Positions 8,584 through 16,861 of a stretch of DNA of 64,000 nucleotides are shown one piece after another; position 1 is the stretch's first letter; each line of letters starts with the position of its first letter. A program made the translations under genes and the position numbers. The stretch covers positions 20,251 to 84,250 of the forward strand of contig REBS01000088.1 in assembly GCA_007692605.1 (NCBI GenBank), in the 5' to 3' direction. Source of the DNA: Gemmatimonadales bacterium. GTDB lineage: Bacteria; Gemmatimonadota; Gemmatimonadetes; Longimicrobiales; Gaopeijiaceae. Below the pieces are notes generated by a model. The model saw only the letters and a list, made by a program, of their open reading frames with translations. It was not told the DNA's origin and ran no database searches.

Positions 8584-10863
8584 TCAGGAGCGCGGAGTGC
8601 TCCGGATCAGAAGGAGCTGAACACGCTGAAGAAGCTGTTGGGGAGTGAACGGCTTGGCAAGAAAATCGGACCGGCGATCCTTGGCCCGGTCCTGCAGGGC
8701 GACCTCTTCGGGGTAGCCCGACACGAAGAGCACCGGCATCTCGGGAAATCGCATGCGGACCCGCTCGGCCAGCTCCTCGCCGTCCATTCCGGGCATGCGC
8801 ACATCGGTCACGAGGATGTCGGCCGCAAAGCCCGGGGCGTCGAGACCTTCGAGCGCCGAGGCCGGATCGGGAAAGGAAATCACGTCGAAGCCGGCCCGGT
8901 CGAGAACCCGTTCCGCCATCCGGCGGACGCGCTCCTCGTCTTCGACAACCATCACGAGGCCCTCGCCCACCGCTCCGGCCGTGGGCGCACGGGTCTCGAC
9001 CCGGGCCGGGACCGCTTCCCCGCTCGAAGCCGGGATCAGGACCCGGAAGGTGGTGCCCTCTCCCGGCTCGCTCTCGACGTCGACCTGACCGCCGCCCCGG
9101 GTGACGATGCCGTACACGGTGGACAGCCCCAGGCCGGTCCCCTTGCCGACGGGCTTGGTCGTGTAGAAGGGCTCGAAGATCCGTGCCTGGGTGCGGGGAT
9201 CCATCCCCACGCCCTCGTCTCGCACGGTCAGGACCACGTAGTCTCCGGGCTCCAGTCCCGGGTAGCGGGTCCGCCCCGCCTCGGTGAATCGGCGAGTGCT
9301 CGTCCCGATCTCCAGAACCCCGCCGTCGGGCATCGCGTCGCGAGAATTCACGGCCAGATTGATCAGAACCTGCTCCATCTCTCCCATGTCGGCCACCACG
9401 GCCGGGAGGTCCCGGGCCAGGGCGGTACGCAGTTCCACCTTCTCGCCCAGGAGTCGGATCAGCATTCGCTGCACCTGCTCGACCACTTCATTCATGTCGA
9501 GCGGAACCGGCGTGACCACCTGCCGCCTCGAGAAGGAGAGGAGCTGCCGCGTGAGACCACCACCCCGATCTCCGGCTTCCTGGATCGCTTCGAGGCTTTC
9601 GCGAACATCCTCGCCGAACCCGCCGACGGTGCCCTGTGCGGCCCCCTCCGAGAGGAGAAACCGGGCCTCGCCCGAAATCACGGTGAGCAGATTGTTGAAG
9701 TCGTGCGCGACGCCTCCGGCGAGGCGACCCACGGCCTCCATCTTCTGTGCCTGCCGAACCTGCTCCCCGAGTCTCCTCCGTTCCGTAACATCCTCGGCGA
9801 GCACCTCGAGCGCGATCCGCCCCCGCTCCAGAAAGGCGCTCGCAGTGAGCCGCACGAAGATCTCCTCGCCGTCGGCCCGGATCCAGAGGGCTTCGCGACC
9901 GATGACCGTGCCCTTCTGGCGAGCATCGAGCGCCAGGCTCTCGAACTCCCCCGGGTTCACGAAAAACTCCGGCGCCTTCCTCCGGGGGACCGCGCCCTCC
10001 CATGCCTCGCCAAGAATCGACTCCAGCGCCGGATTCCACTCGAGGATCACTCCGTCCGAAGCGGCCAGGAACACGCCGAAGGGTGCGTGCCGCAGGATCG
10101 ACTCGTAGCGATCCCTCGCCCGGCGCACCTCATCACTCTGACGTCGGGCCTCGGTCACATCGGACATCACACCGACGGCACGGACCGCGGCCCCGTCCTC
10201 GCGGCGGACCACGTAGCCGCGATCGAGAATTCGGACCCGGACCCCGTCGGCTCGGTGGAAGGGATACTCCTCGGTCCAGACCCTTCCCCCCCCCTCCAGC
10301 GTCGATTCCAGGCTCCTGCGCACGCGGGTGCGGTCGGGCTCCGGGATCCGTTCGAACCAGGGGGCGAGGGTGCCGGCATCCCGCTGCTCGGTGCCCAGGA
10401 AGGCCCGCAGCGCCTCGTTCCTGTGGACCTTCCCCGACTCGAGATCCCAGTCCCAGATCATGTCCCGGGTGGCCCTCAGGACCAGCTCGTGCCGCTCGGC
10501 CGAGCGAAAGAGTTCCTCTTCGGCGCGGTCCCGAGCCTCGAGCGTCCGGTTGAGAGTGCCCGCGAGCGCTGCGAACTCGTCGGGTCCCTCTTCGGAGATC
10601 CGAGCGCCCCGGACCGCCTCCGCCTCCGAGGCACCGCGCCGCAGGCGATCGATGGAGCGAAGGAAGGTCCGATCGAGCGCCCAGAGGCCTCCACCCACCA
10701 CGATCATCACACCCAGAAGGGTCAGAGCATGCGGGAGGAACTGCATCCGGGTGTGCTCGAGATCCCGGAGCATCTCGAAGCCGAGGAGCGCGACCACGAT
10801 GACCGCGGTCAGGGAGCCCAGGAGGAGGAAGCGGCCACGCAACGAGGAAGGGAATATCCGCAT
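8584..10863 (-). CDS. Membrane-anchored hybrid PAS-domain sensor histidine kinase
   Basis: A 759-residue two-component sensor. In order: two transmembrane segments (about 10-28 and 45-63), a HAMP-like linker, two PAS/PAC repeats (about 120-240 and 250-370), a HisKA dimerisation helix with phospho-acceptor His387 in GGVAHDFNNLLT, a GHKL ATPase (NLAVNSRDAMPDGG, DEGVGMD, GTGLGLSTVYG) and a C-terminal receiver domain with Asp687 in LVTDVRMPGMDG. The periplasmic loop between the two membrane helices is very short, so sensing is probably by the PAS domains or the membrane. No separate response regulator is adjacent. Output must come from the fused receiver or a distant partner. Confidence 0.93.
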   Translation of the reverse strand: MRIFPSSLRGRFLLLGSLTAVIVVALLGFEMLRDLEHTRMQFLPHALTLLGVMIVVGGGLWALDRTFLRSIDRLRRGASEAEAVRGARISEEGPDEFAALAGTLNRTLEARDRAEEELFRSAERHELVLRATRDMIWDWDLESGKVHRNEALRAFLGTEQRDAGTLAPWFERIPEPDRTRVRRSLESTLEGGGRVWTEEYPFHRADGVRVRILDRGYVVRREDGAAVRAVGVMSDVTEARRQSDEVRRARDRYESILRHAPFGVFLAASDGVILEWNPALESILGEAWEGAVPRRKAPEFFVNPGEFESLALDARQKGTVIGREALWIRADGEEIFVRLTASAFLERGRIALEVLAEDVTERRRLGEQVRQAQKMEAVGRLAGGVAHDFNNLLTVISGEARFLLSEGAAQGTVGGFGEDVRESLEAIQEAGDRGGGLTRQLLSFSRRQVVTPVPLDMNEVVEQVQRMLIRLLGEKVELRTALARDLPAVVADMGEMEQVLINLAVNSRDAMPDGGVLEIGTSTRRFTEAGRTRYPGLEPGDYVVLTVRDEGVGMDPRTQARIFEPFYTTKPVGKGTGLGLSTVYGIVTRGGGQVDVESEPGEGTTFRVLIPASSGEAVPARVETRAPTAGAVGEGLVMVVEDEERVRRMAERVLDRAGFDVISFPDPASALEGLDAPGFAADILVTDVRMPGMDGEELAERVRMRFPEMPVLFVSGYPEEVALQDRAKDRRSDFLAKPFTPQQLLQRVQLLLIRSTPRS

Positions 10864-11074
10864 GGCGCCAATCTAGGAGGGGGCCGATCGCCGGACCACC
10901 CCGGCGGGGGCGGTTCGCCGCCCGATCGGGACCGAAAGCTCACCCGGTGGATCCTCCGGATATCATCGGGGTTCCCTCGAATATCACGACTCCCCGGACG
11001 CCTTATTTTCGCACCAGGCGGCCTTTGGGATTCGTGTGCCCGGAACCCGGGTCCTGACGGCTGCCCCAGCACGA

Positions 11075-12373
11075 ATGGGGATCATGGCCAATTCTCGGAA
11101 TTCAGTGGACGCGTTGGTTGTCGGTGGCGGGCTCGCAGGTCTGGCGTGTGCCAATGACCTGGCCGCTGCGGGTCTCTCCGTTCAGCTCCTGGAGGCCGGG
11201 GACCGACCGGGCGGACGCGTGCGGACCGACGAGGTGGACGGGTACCGTCTGGATCGGGGGTTCCAGGTCCTTCTCGAGGCTTATCCGGAGTGTCGAGCCC
11301 GACTCGATTACGAGGCCCTCGACCTGAAGCGCTTCTACGCCGGGGCCCTGGTGCGGGTCGATGGTGCCTTTCACCGCTTCGCCGATCCCGGCACCGAGGT
11401 CCTCGCCGCCATTCGTTCGGCCACGAATCCGGTCGGGACGCTCGCGGACAAGCTCCGAGCCGCCCGGGTGGCGAGAGAACTTCGTCAGGGAGACCCCGAG
11501 TCGCTGATGGAGGCGGATGCCCCCTCGACCCTGGAGCTCCTCAGGGAAGAAGGGTTCTCGGACCGGATGATCAATCAGTTCTTCCGGCCCTTCTTCGGGG
11601 GGGTCCTCCTCGATCGGGAACTCGGGGTCTCCGGACGGCTTTTCCGATACTATTTCCGGATGTTCGCCGATGGTCGGACCTCGCTGCCTGCCGAGGGAAT
11701 GGAGTCAATCCCCCGCCAGCTCGCGTCGCGGCTTCCCGAGGGATCGATCTCGACGGGCACCCGGGTGCACCGGGTCACATCGAACCGGGTCGAGATCGCC
11801 GACGGAGACACTCTCAAGGCCGACTTCGTGGTGGTGGCCGTCGAAGGGCCCGAAGCGGCGCGCCTTCTGAACGGCGAGGTCGCCGATCCCGGATCCCGGG
11901 GCGTGCACTGCCTGTACTTCGACGCCCCCGAGCCCCCGATCGAAGAGGGGATCCTGATGGTCAACGGCGAGGGCCGGGGACCCGTGAACAATGTGGCGGT
12001 CCTGAGCGAGGTAGCGCGCGGCTACGCCCCCCCGGACCGGTCCCTGATCTCGATGACGGTCGTGGGTGCGAACGGGCTCGACACCTCGGACCTCGAGCGG
12101 GCCGTTCTGGTGCAGATGAAGGAGTGGTTCGGGCCCCGGGTCGCGGAGTGGCGTGCCCTGCGGCACTATCACATTCCGCATGCCCAGCCGCTGCAGACGC
12201 CCGAGCGGATGACCTCGGCGCGCCGTCCGGTTCGGCTCGACCGGGGGCTCTACGTGTGCGGGGACCACCGGGACAACGCATCGCTGAACGGGGCGCTGGC
12301 GTCGGGGGGGCGTGCCGCAGAGAGCGCCCTGATGGACCGGGAATCCCTGGAGCTGGCCGGATCTGCCGCCTGA
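11075..12373 (+). CDS. FAD-dependent amine-oxidase/phytoene-desaturase-like oxidoreductase
   Basis: A roughly 432-residue flavoprotein with an N-terminal dinucleotide-binding motif (VVGGGLAGLACANDLAAAG), the LLEAGDRPGGRVRT second motif, and a C-terminal FAD motif (GLYVCGDHRDNASLNGALASG). It belongs to the broad amine oxidase/CrtI/protoporphyrinogen oxidase superfamily. The long DGYRLDRGFQVLLEAYPE region is typical of an uncharacterised bacterial and plastid branch. The gene is convergent with crtI, with only 7 bp between stops, and stands at the edge of the pigment block, so a role in carotenoid or tetrapyrrole chemistry is plausible but unproven. Start choice is uncertain: ATG at 11075 or 11084; neither has a strong ribosome binding site. 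Confidence 0.8.
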   Translation: MGIMANSRNSVDALVVGGGLAGLACANDLAAAGLSVQLLEAGDRPGGRVRTDEVDGYRLDRGFQVLLEAYPECRARLDYEALDLKRFYAGALVRVDGAFHRFADPGTEVLAAIRSATNPVGTLADKLRAARVARELRQGDPESLMEADAPSTLELLREEGFSDRMINQFFRPFFGGVLLDRELGVSGRLFRYYFRMFADGRTSLPAEGMESIPRQLASRLPEGSISTGTRVHRVTSNRVEIADGDTLKADFVVVAVEGPEAARLLNGEVADPGSRGVHCLYFDAPEPPIEEGILMVNGEGRGPVNNVAVLSEVARGYAPPDRSLISMTVVGANGLDTSDLERAVLVQMKEWFGPRVAEWRALRHYHIPHAQPLQTPERMTSARRPVRLDRGLYVCGDHRDNASLNGALASGGRAAESALMDRESLELAGSAA

Positions 12374-12380
12374 GGGCCGC

Positions 12381-14030
12381 TCAGCCGGTGCGAGGCGGGC
12401 CCGACGGCACCCCCGAAGTCGGCGCGACCGGAGGCACCGCCTCGGCCGCATCGTGGCGGGCGCGGTGCGGGTCCAGCTCTACCTTCCCCTGTTCGTCCCA
12501 GTCCCACTGGTCGGCGAGCCCCAGGTCCTCGGCGATGCACCCGTAGGTGGTCTCGGCCGACAGGAACACCCCCGGGACCCCGGCCCCCGGGTGCGTTCCC
12601 GCCCCCACCAGGTAGAGCCCATCGACGTCTTCACTGCGGTTGTGCGGCCGGAACCATGCAGTCTGCGTGAACTTCGGGACCACGGCGAACGCGTTGCCGA
12701 GGGTGGAGTTCAGTTCGTCCCGAAAGTCCCGCGGATCCATCAGGTGGCAGACCTCCAGATTCTCGCGCAGACCTTCGAGCCCCCAGTCTTCGAGGAAGTC
12801 GATGACCGTGTCGGCGAAAGGTTCCCGCAACTCCTCCCAGTCGAGCCCGGACCCGAGATTGGCCACCGGAACGAGGACGTACATGCTCTCGCAGCCCTCG
12901 GGCGCCATCGAGGGGTCGGTCCTCGTTGGAACGTGCAGGTACATCGAAAAGTCGTCGGGCAAGATCTTCTTCTCGAAGATGTCCTCGAGCAGGTCCCGAT
13001 AGCGCTCGGTCAGGATCAGGGTGTGATGCTCCAGCGCCGGATATTGCTTCCTGGTTCCCAGGTAGAGGAGGAAGCACGACATCGAGTAGTCGATCTTCGC
13101 CACCTTCCGATCCGTCCACTTCTTCCGGTGCTCGGAGGCGATCAGGTCTCGATAGGTATGGCCCACATCGCCGTTCGATACCACCAGGTCGGCCTCGAAT
13201 CGACGCCCCCCGGCCTCGACGTGGGTGGCCCGGCCGCCTTCGACCCCGATCCGCGTTACCTCGTGTTCGGTGAGGATCTCGCCGCCCAGCTCCCGGAAGA
13301 GGGTGCCCAGCGCCTCGACCAGCGAGTACATCCCACCCCGCGAGAACCAGACGCCCCCGCGGCGCTCCAGATACGGGATCATCAGGTAGACCGAAGGGGT
13401 GTGGAAGGGGTTTCCGCCCACGAAGAGCGGATGGAAGGAGTAGATGAACCGGTGCCGGAAGTCCTCGAAGTACCGATTCACGAACTGCGCGACCGGACGA
13501 TAGGCGTCGAGCTTGATCATCTTCGGAATGAAGCCCACCATCGTCTTCAGGCTCCCGAAATTCTTCGATCCCAGGCGGTTGCCGATCACCTCGTCGTAGA
13601 TCGGACGAACCTTCGCCATGAAGTCGTCGAAGCGCTCGGCGTCGCGCTCGTTGAAGGTCGCCATCTGTGCCTTCATGCGATCCGGATCGCCCACGTAGTC
13701 GATGTGGGTGCCGTCATGGAAGTAGATCCGGTAGTAGGGATCCAGCGGCATCAGTTCGAGGTAGTCCTCCATCCGCCGGCCCGCCGCCTGGAAGACGGCG
13801 TCGATGATATGGGGCGCGGTGATCAGCGAAGGGCCCATGTCGAAGACGTACCCGCGGTCCTCGAGGTGGTAGGCGCGCCCGCCCAGCTTTTCCCGCTTCT
13901 CGAGAAGGGTGACCTGGAGACCCGCCGCCTGCAGGCGCACGGCGAGGGCCAGGCCGCCGAAACCGCTGCCGATGACGACGGCGCGACGAGGATCTTCGGA
14001 TGGGTTCGACAGGGATTCAGGAGACGACAT
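12381..14030 (-). CDS. crtI: Phytoene desaturase family protein (CrtI type)
   Basis: A 549-residue FAD enzyme that would introduce double bonds into phytoene to give neurosporene or lycopene at the membrane surface. Visible landmarks are the VVIGSGFGGLALAVRLQAAG Rossmann motif (about residues 18-37), EKREKLGGRAY, GPSLITAPHIID, and the C-terminal bacterial desaturase signature region GLYLVGAGTHPGAGVPGVFLSAE. A C-terminal extension of about 40 residues follows, rich in Ala and Pro. The ATG at 14030 places the Rossmann fold near the N-terminus as usual. No phytoene synthase gene is adjacent. CrtD-type (methoxyneurosporene) or CrtN-type desaturases share this fold, so the exact step is less certain than the family. 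Confidence 0.85.
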   Translation of the reverse strand: MSSPESLSNPSEDPRRAVVIGSGFGGLALAVRLQAAGLQVTLLEKREKLGGRAYHLEDRGYVFDMGPSLITAPHIIDAVFQAAGRRMEDYLELMPLDPYYRIYFHDGTHIDYVGDPDRMKAQMATFNERDAERFDDFMAKVRPIYDEVIGNRLGSKNFGSLKTMVGFIPKMIKLDAYRPVAQFVNRYFEDFRHRFIYSFHPLFVGGNPFHTPSVYLMIPYLERRGGVWFSRGGMYSLVEALGTLFRELGGEILTEHEVTRIGVEGGRATHVEAGGRRFEADLVVSNGDVGHTYRDLIASEHRKKWTDRKVAKIDYSMSCFLLYLGTRKQYPALEHHTLILTERYRDLLEDIFEKKILPDDFSMYLHVPTRTDPSMAPEGCESMYVLVPVANLGSGLDWEELREPFADTVIDFLEDWGLEGLRENLEVCHLMDPRDFRDELNSTLGNAFAVVPKFTQTAWFRPHNRSEDVDGLYLVGAGTHPGAGVPGVFLSAETTYGCIAEDLGLADQWDWDEQGKVELDPHRARHDAAEAVPPVAPTSGVPSGPPRTG

Positions 14031-14256
14031 ACCAGGGTCCAGGTTCCGGAATGGAAAGGCGAGGCCCGGAGGAGACGGCATCCGGAGGGGGGTCGCGGGT
14101 CGAGGGTACCGCCGAGGGCGGTGGGGGTTCCCGCAAAGCGGGCGTTCCTTGCCGAACGGTCTCCGCAGATGCAAACTCACCGCCGACCTTCCGGCCGGCC
14201 CCCTGCGGCCGGACCCCCGAATCCACAACCGCCCATCCTCTCCGAACGGCCCGGTC

Positions 14257-15687
14257 ATGACATCCACGCCCCCTGAACCGACCGGTCCGCCGACCGCCGC
14301 CGTCGTGGGCGCGGGGCTGGCCGGTCTGGCCGCGGCCTTCCGGCTGCATCGCCGCGGTGTCGACGTGCGTGTCTTCGAGGCGGCGGCGCGACCGGGTGGG
14401 ATGGTGCGGAGCCACCGCGCCGGCGGCTTCCTGGCCGAGGCCGGCCCCCACTCGCTGAGTCGGCCCGACGCCGAGGTCCAAGCGCTCTTCTCCGAAGCGG
14501 GACTCGGCGATCGACGCATCATGCCCGACGCGGACCGATCCGCGCGCTTCATCGTTCGCGAGGGCAAACTCATCGCGCTTCCCTCAGGGCCCGCAGGGAT
14601 CCTCTCGACCCCCCTGCTCTCCCTGAGAGCCCGCATGCGAATCCTGGCAGAGCCCCTGCGTCCGCGCACCCGCTCCCCCGGTGATGACGAGTCGGTCGCA
14701 GATCTCCTACGCCGGCGGGGAATGGGACAGGAGATCGTGGACCGATTCCTCGACCCCTTCGTGGCCGGGGTCTATGCGGGCAACCCGGAGCGGCTCTCGG
14801 CGGAGCACGCATTCCCCCTCCTGCTGGAGCTCGAGCGGGAGCATGGCTCGCTGATCCGGGGGCTCCTCGTGCGATCGTGGACCGGGCGATCCGAACGGAG
14901 GAAGGAGCCCGAATCCGAGCCCCCGATCTTCTCCTTCCGCGATGGGATGGAAGAGATCCCGAGGGCGCTCGCCCGACCCCTCTCGGCCCGGATCCATCTC
15001 GAGACGCCCGTGACGGCCCTGACGCCCGACGAGAGCTCCGGCTGGCGGCTTCATGGCGCGCACGGAGATCTCGGTCGATTCGACCGGATTCTCCTCGCCC
15101 TTCCGGCTCACCGGCTGGCCACACTCGATCTCCCCCTCGAGGCCGGAGCCATCCTGACGCCGATCTCCCGCGTCCCGCACCCCCCGATCATCCTTCTGAC
15201 CCTGGGCTTTCCGCGGTCCACCGGTCAACACCCCATGGATGGATTCGGAATGCTGATCCCCCGAATCGAGAAGGCCGATATACTCGGGGCGCTCTTTCCC
15301 TCGACGCTCTTTTCGGCGAGAGCTCCCGAGGGCCATGTCTCCGTCGCCGCCTTCGTGGGGGGAACCCGTCAGCCCGAACTGGCCTCACTCCCCGACGAGG
15401 CGCTCGAGCCGCTCGTACTCGGGGAGCTCGGGCGACTGCTGGGAATCCGGGAGACGCCGGTGTTCCGGCATCTGGCGCGGTGGGAACGGAGCATCCCGCA
15501 GGTGAATGTAGGCTACGCCGAGGTGAAGGCGGCCGCGGGGGAGCTGGAGCGTGCGCTCGCCGGGGTGCACCTGGCCGGAAGCTGGCGGAACGGGGTGTCG
15601 GTCGGAGACGCGCTGGGGTCGGGGCTGGCGGCAGCCGAGAGGATTATCGGAGCGATCCACGAGTCGGCGGGGACCCGATCGGTCTGA
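14257..15687 (+). CDS. hemY: Oxygen-dependent protoporphyrinogen IX oxidase
   Basis: A 476-residue flavoprotein that oxidises protoporphyrinogen IX to protoporphyrin IX, the last shared step of heme and chlorophyll synthesis. It shows the GAGLAGLAAAFRLHRRG FAD motif, the family-diagnostic FLDPFVAGVYAGNPERLSAEHAFP region (residues about 164-185, here cited by its ends), and a C-terminal GSWRNGVSVGDALGSGLAAAE motif. It is divergent from crtI and immediately precedes bchI-bchD, where it would feed substrate directly to magnesium chelatase. Because it uses O2, it fits an aerobic lifestyle. The start is the ATG at 14257; the reading frame is open further upstream, but the family N-terminus aligns here. 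Confidence 0.9.
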   Translation: MTSTPPEPTGPPTAAVVGAGLAGLAAAFRLHRRGVDVRVFEAAARPGGMVRSHRAGGFLAEAGPHSLSRPDAEVQALFSEAGLGDRRIMPDADRSARFIVREGKLIALPSGPAGILSTPLLSLRARMRILAEPLRPRTRSPGDDESVADLLRRRGMGQEIVDRFLDPFVAGVYAGNPERLSAEHAFPLLLELEREHGSLIRGLLVRSWTGRSERRKEPESEPPIFSFRDGMEEIPRALARPLSARIHLETPVTALTPDESSGWRLHGAHGDLGRFDRILLALPAHRLATLDLPLEAGAILTPISRVPHPPIILLTLGFPRSTGQHPMDGFGMLIPRIEKADILGALFPSTLFSARAPEGHVSVAAFVGGTRQPELASLPDEALEPLVLGELGRLLGIRETPVFRHLARWERSIPQVNVGYAEVKAAAGELERALAGVHLAGSWRNGVSVGDALGSGLAAAERIIGAIHESAGTRSV

Positions 15688-15787
15688 GCGGGAATCCCCT
15701 CCGATTTCGAGAACGCATTGCAGTCGGACGCCCACCGCCCTATTGTCGAAGTTCGTTCACTCTACCTGACGTCCAGGAAAATTGACA

Positions 15788-16858
15788 GTGCCCCGACCCT
15801 TTCCGTTCTCTGCCATCGTCGGCCAGTCCGAGATGAAGCTGGCCCTGCAGATCGCCGCCGTCGATCCGACCCTCGGCGGGGTCCTGATCTTCGGCGACCG
15901 GGGCACCGGCAAGTCCACGGCGATTCGGGCTCTGGCGGCTCTCCTGCCCCCCATCGAGGTGGTGCAGGGCTGCCCGTACCAGTGTCGTCCCTCGGCAAAT
16001 GGCTCGAAGTGCCCGCACTGCGACGCCGGTCTGGGGAGCGGGGATTTCGCACCCTCCCGGACGGTCGCGCGCAAGCCACCGCCTCGCCCCGACCGACCGA
16101 CCGCCTCGATCCCGGTGCCGATGGTGGACCTGCCCCTCGGAGCGACCGAGGATCGGGTCGTGGGCACCCTCGATCTGGAGCAGGCTCTTCTGGACGGCAC
16201 CCGCCGGTTCGAGCCCGGTCTCCTGGCCCGCGCCAATCGCGGATTCCTGTATATCGACGAGGTGAACCTGCTCGACGACCACCTGGTCGACCTCCTCCTC
16301 GATGTGGCAGCCTCGGGCGAGAACGTGGTGGAGCGGGAGGGAATCTCGGTGCGCCATCCCGCGCGCTTCGTGCTCGTGGGGAGCGGCAATCCCGAAGAGG
16401 GGGACCTGCGCCCTCAGCTCCTGGACCGGTTCGGTCTTTCGGTCGAGGTCGGCACACCCCGCGATATCGAGGACCGCATGGAGGTCCTGCGCCGGCGCGA
16501 CGAGTACGACCGAGACCCCGAGGGCTTCGCGAAACGATGGGCAGCGATGGAGGGTCGGATTCGGGCCGCGCTCGGCCGCGCCCGCGACGCCCTCCCCGAG
16601 ATCGCCGTCCCGGACCCGATCCTCCGCCGGGCATCGGAGCTCTGTCTCGCCCTCGAGATCGACGGGCTCCGGGGCGAACTCACACTGATTCGGGCGGGCC
16701 GCGCCCTCGCCGCCCTCGAGGAGCGGGAGGCCATGATCGAGGAGGATCTCGTTCGGATCGCCGCACCCTCTCTGCGCCATCGTCTCCGCCGCGACCCTCT
16801 CGACGAGAGCGGCAGCACCACCCGGGTGCAACGAGCCCTCGATGAGTTGGGGCTCTGA
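15788..16858 (+). CDS. bchI: Magnesium chelatase ATPase subunit I
   Basis: A 356-residue AAA+ ATPase that drives Mg2+ insertion into protoporphyrin IX together with BchD and BchH. Walker A is GDRGTGKST (36-44), Walker B is FLYIDEVN (153-160), and the GSGNPEEGDLRPQLLDRFGL stretch (198-217) holds sensor and arginine-finger elements. From memory, the sequence tracks purple-bacterial BchI over nearly its full length (FPFSAIVGQ near the start to LRHRLRRDPLDESGST near the end). It carries four cysteines (62, 66, 75, 78) in a C-x3-C...C-x2-C insert that might bind metal. GTG at 15788 is preferred over TTG at 15782 because AGGA lies 9 bp before it. An alternative partner is cobaltochelatase CobN. Confidence 0.95.
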   Translation: MPRPFPFSAIVGQSEMKLALQIAAVDPTLGGVLIFGDRGTGKSTAIRALAALLPPIEVVQGCPYQCRPSANGSKCPHCDAGLGSGDFAPSRTVARKPPPRPDRPTASIPVPMVDLPLGATEDRVVGTLDLEQALLDGTRRFEPGLLARANRGFLYIDEVNLLDDHLVDLLLDVAASGENVVEREGISVRHPARFVLVGSGNPEEGDLRPQLLDRFGLSVEVGTPRDIEDRMEVLRRRDEYDRDPEGFAKRWAAMEGRIRAALGRARDALPEIAVPDPILRRASELCLALEIDGLRGELTLIRAGRALAALEEREAMIEEDLVRIAAPSLRHRLRRDPLDESGSTTRVQRALDELGL

Positions 16859-16861
16859 TCG

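Noticed and set aside
10908..10923. GGGCGG-TTCG-CCGCCC tetraloop hairpin upstream of the histidine kinase and FAD oxidoreductase
   Set aside because: Short stem in a GC-rich gap, without position or tail supporting a regulatory role.
8494..11157. Long open frame antisense to the histidine kinase
   Set aside because: Antisense shadow of a gene with all kinase motifs; the translation has no domain features.
14190..14213. 8-bp GC hairpin (TCCGGCCG/CGGCCGGA) between crtI and hemY
   Set aside because: It lies in a divergent region where no terminator is needed, has no T-run, and such GC stems are frequent in this composition.
15744..15761. TGT-N12-ACT upstream of bchI resembling a PpsR/CrtJ site (TGT-N12-ACA)
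   Set aside because: One of six fixed bases mismatches, and a one-mismatch hit is expected roughly every 200 bp by chance; there is no second copy nearby.
15782..15787. TTGACA just before bchI as a -35 promoter element or a TTG start
   Set aside because: It abuts the GTG start, so a -10 would fall inside the gene; as a start codon it is only 3 bp from the AGGA, whereas the GTG has proper spacing.
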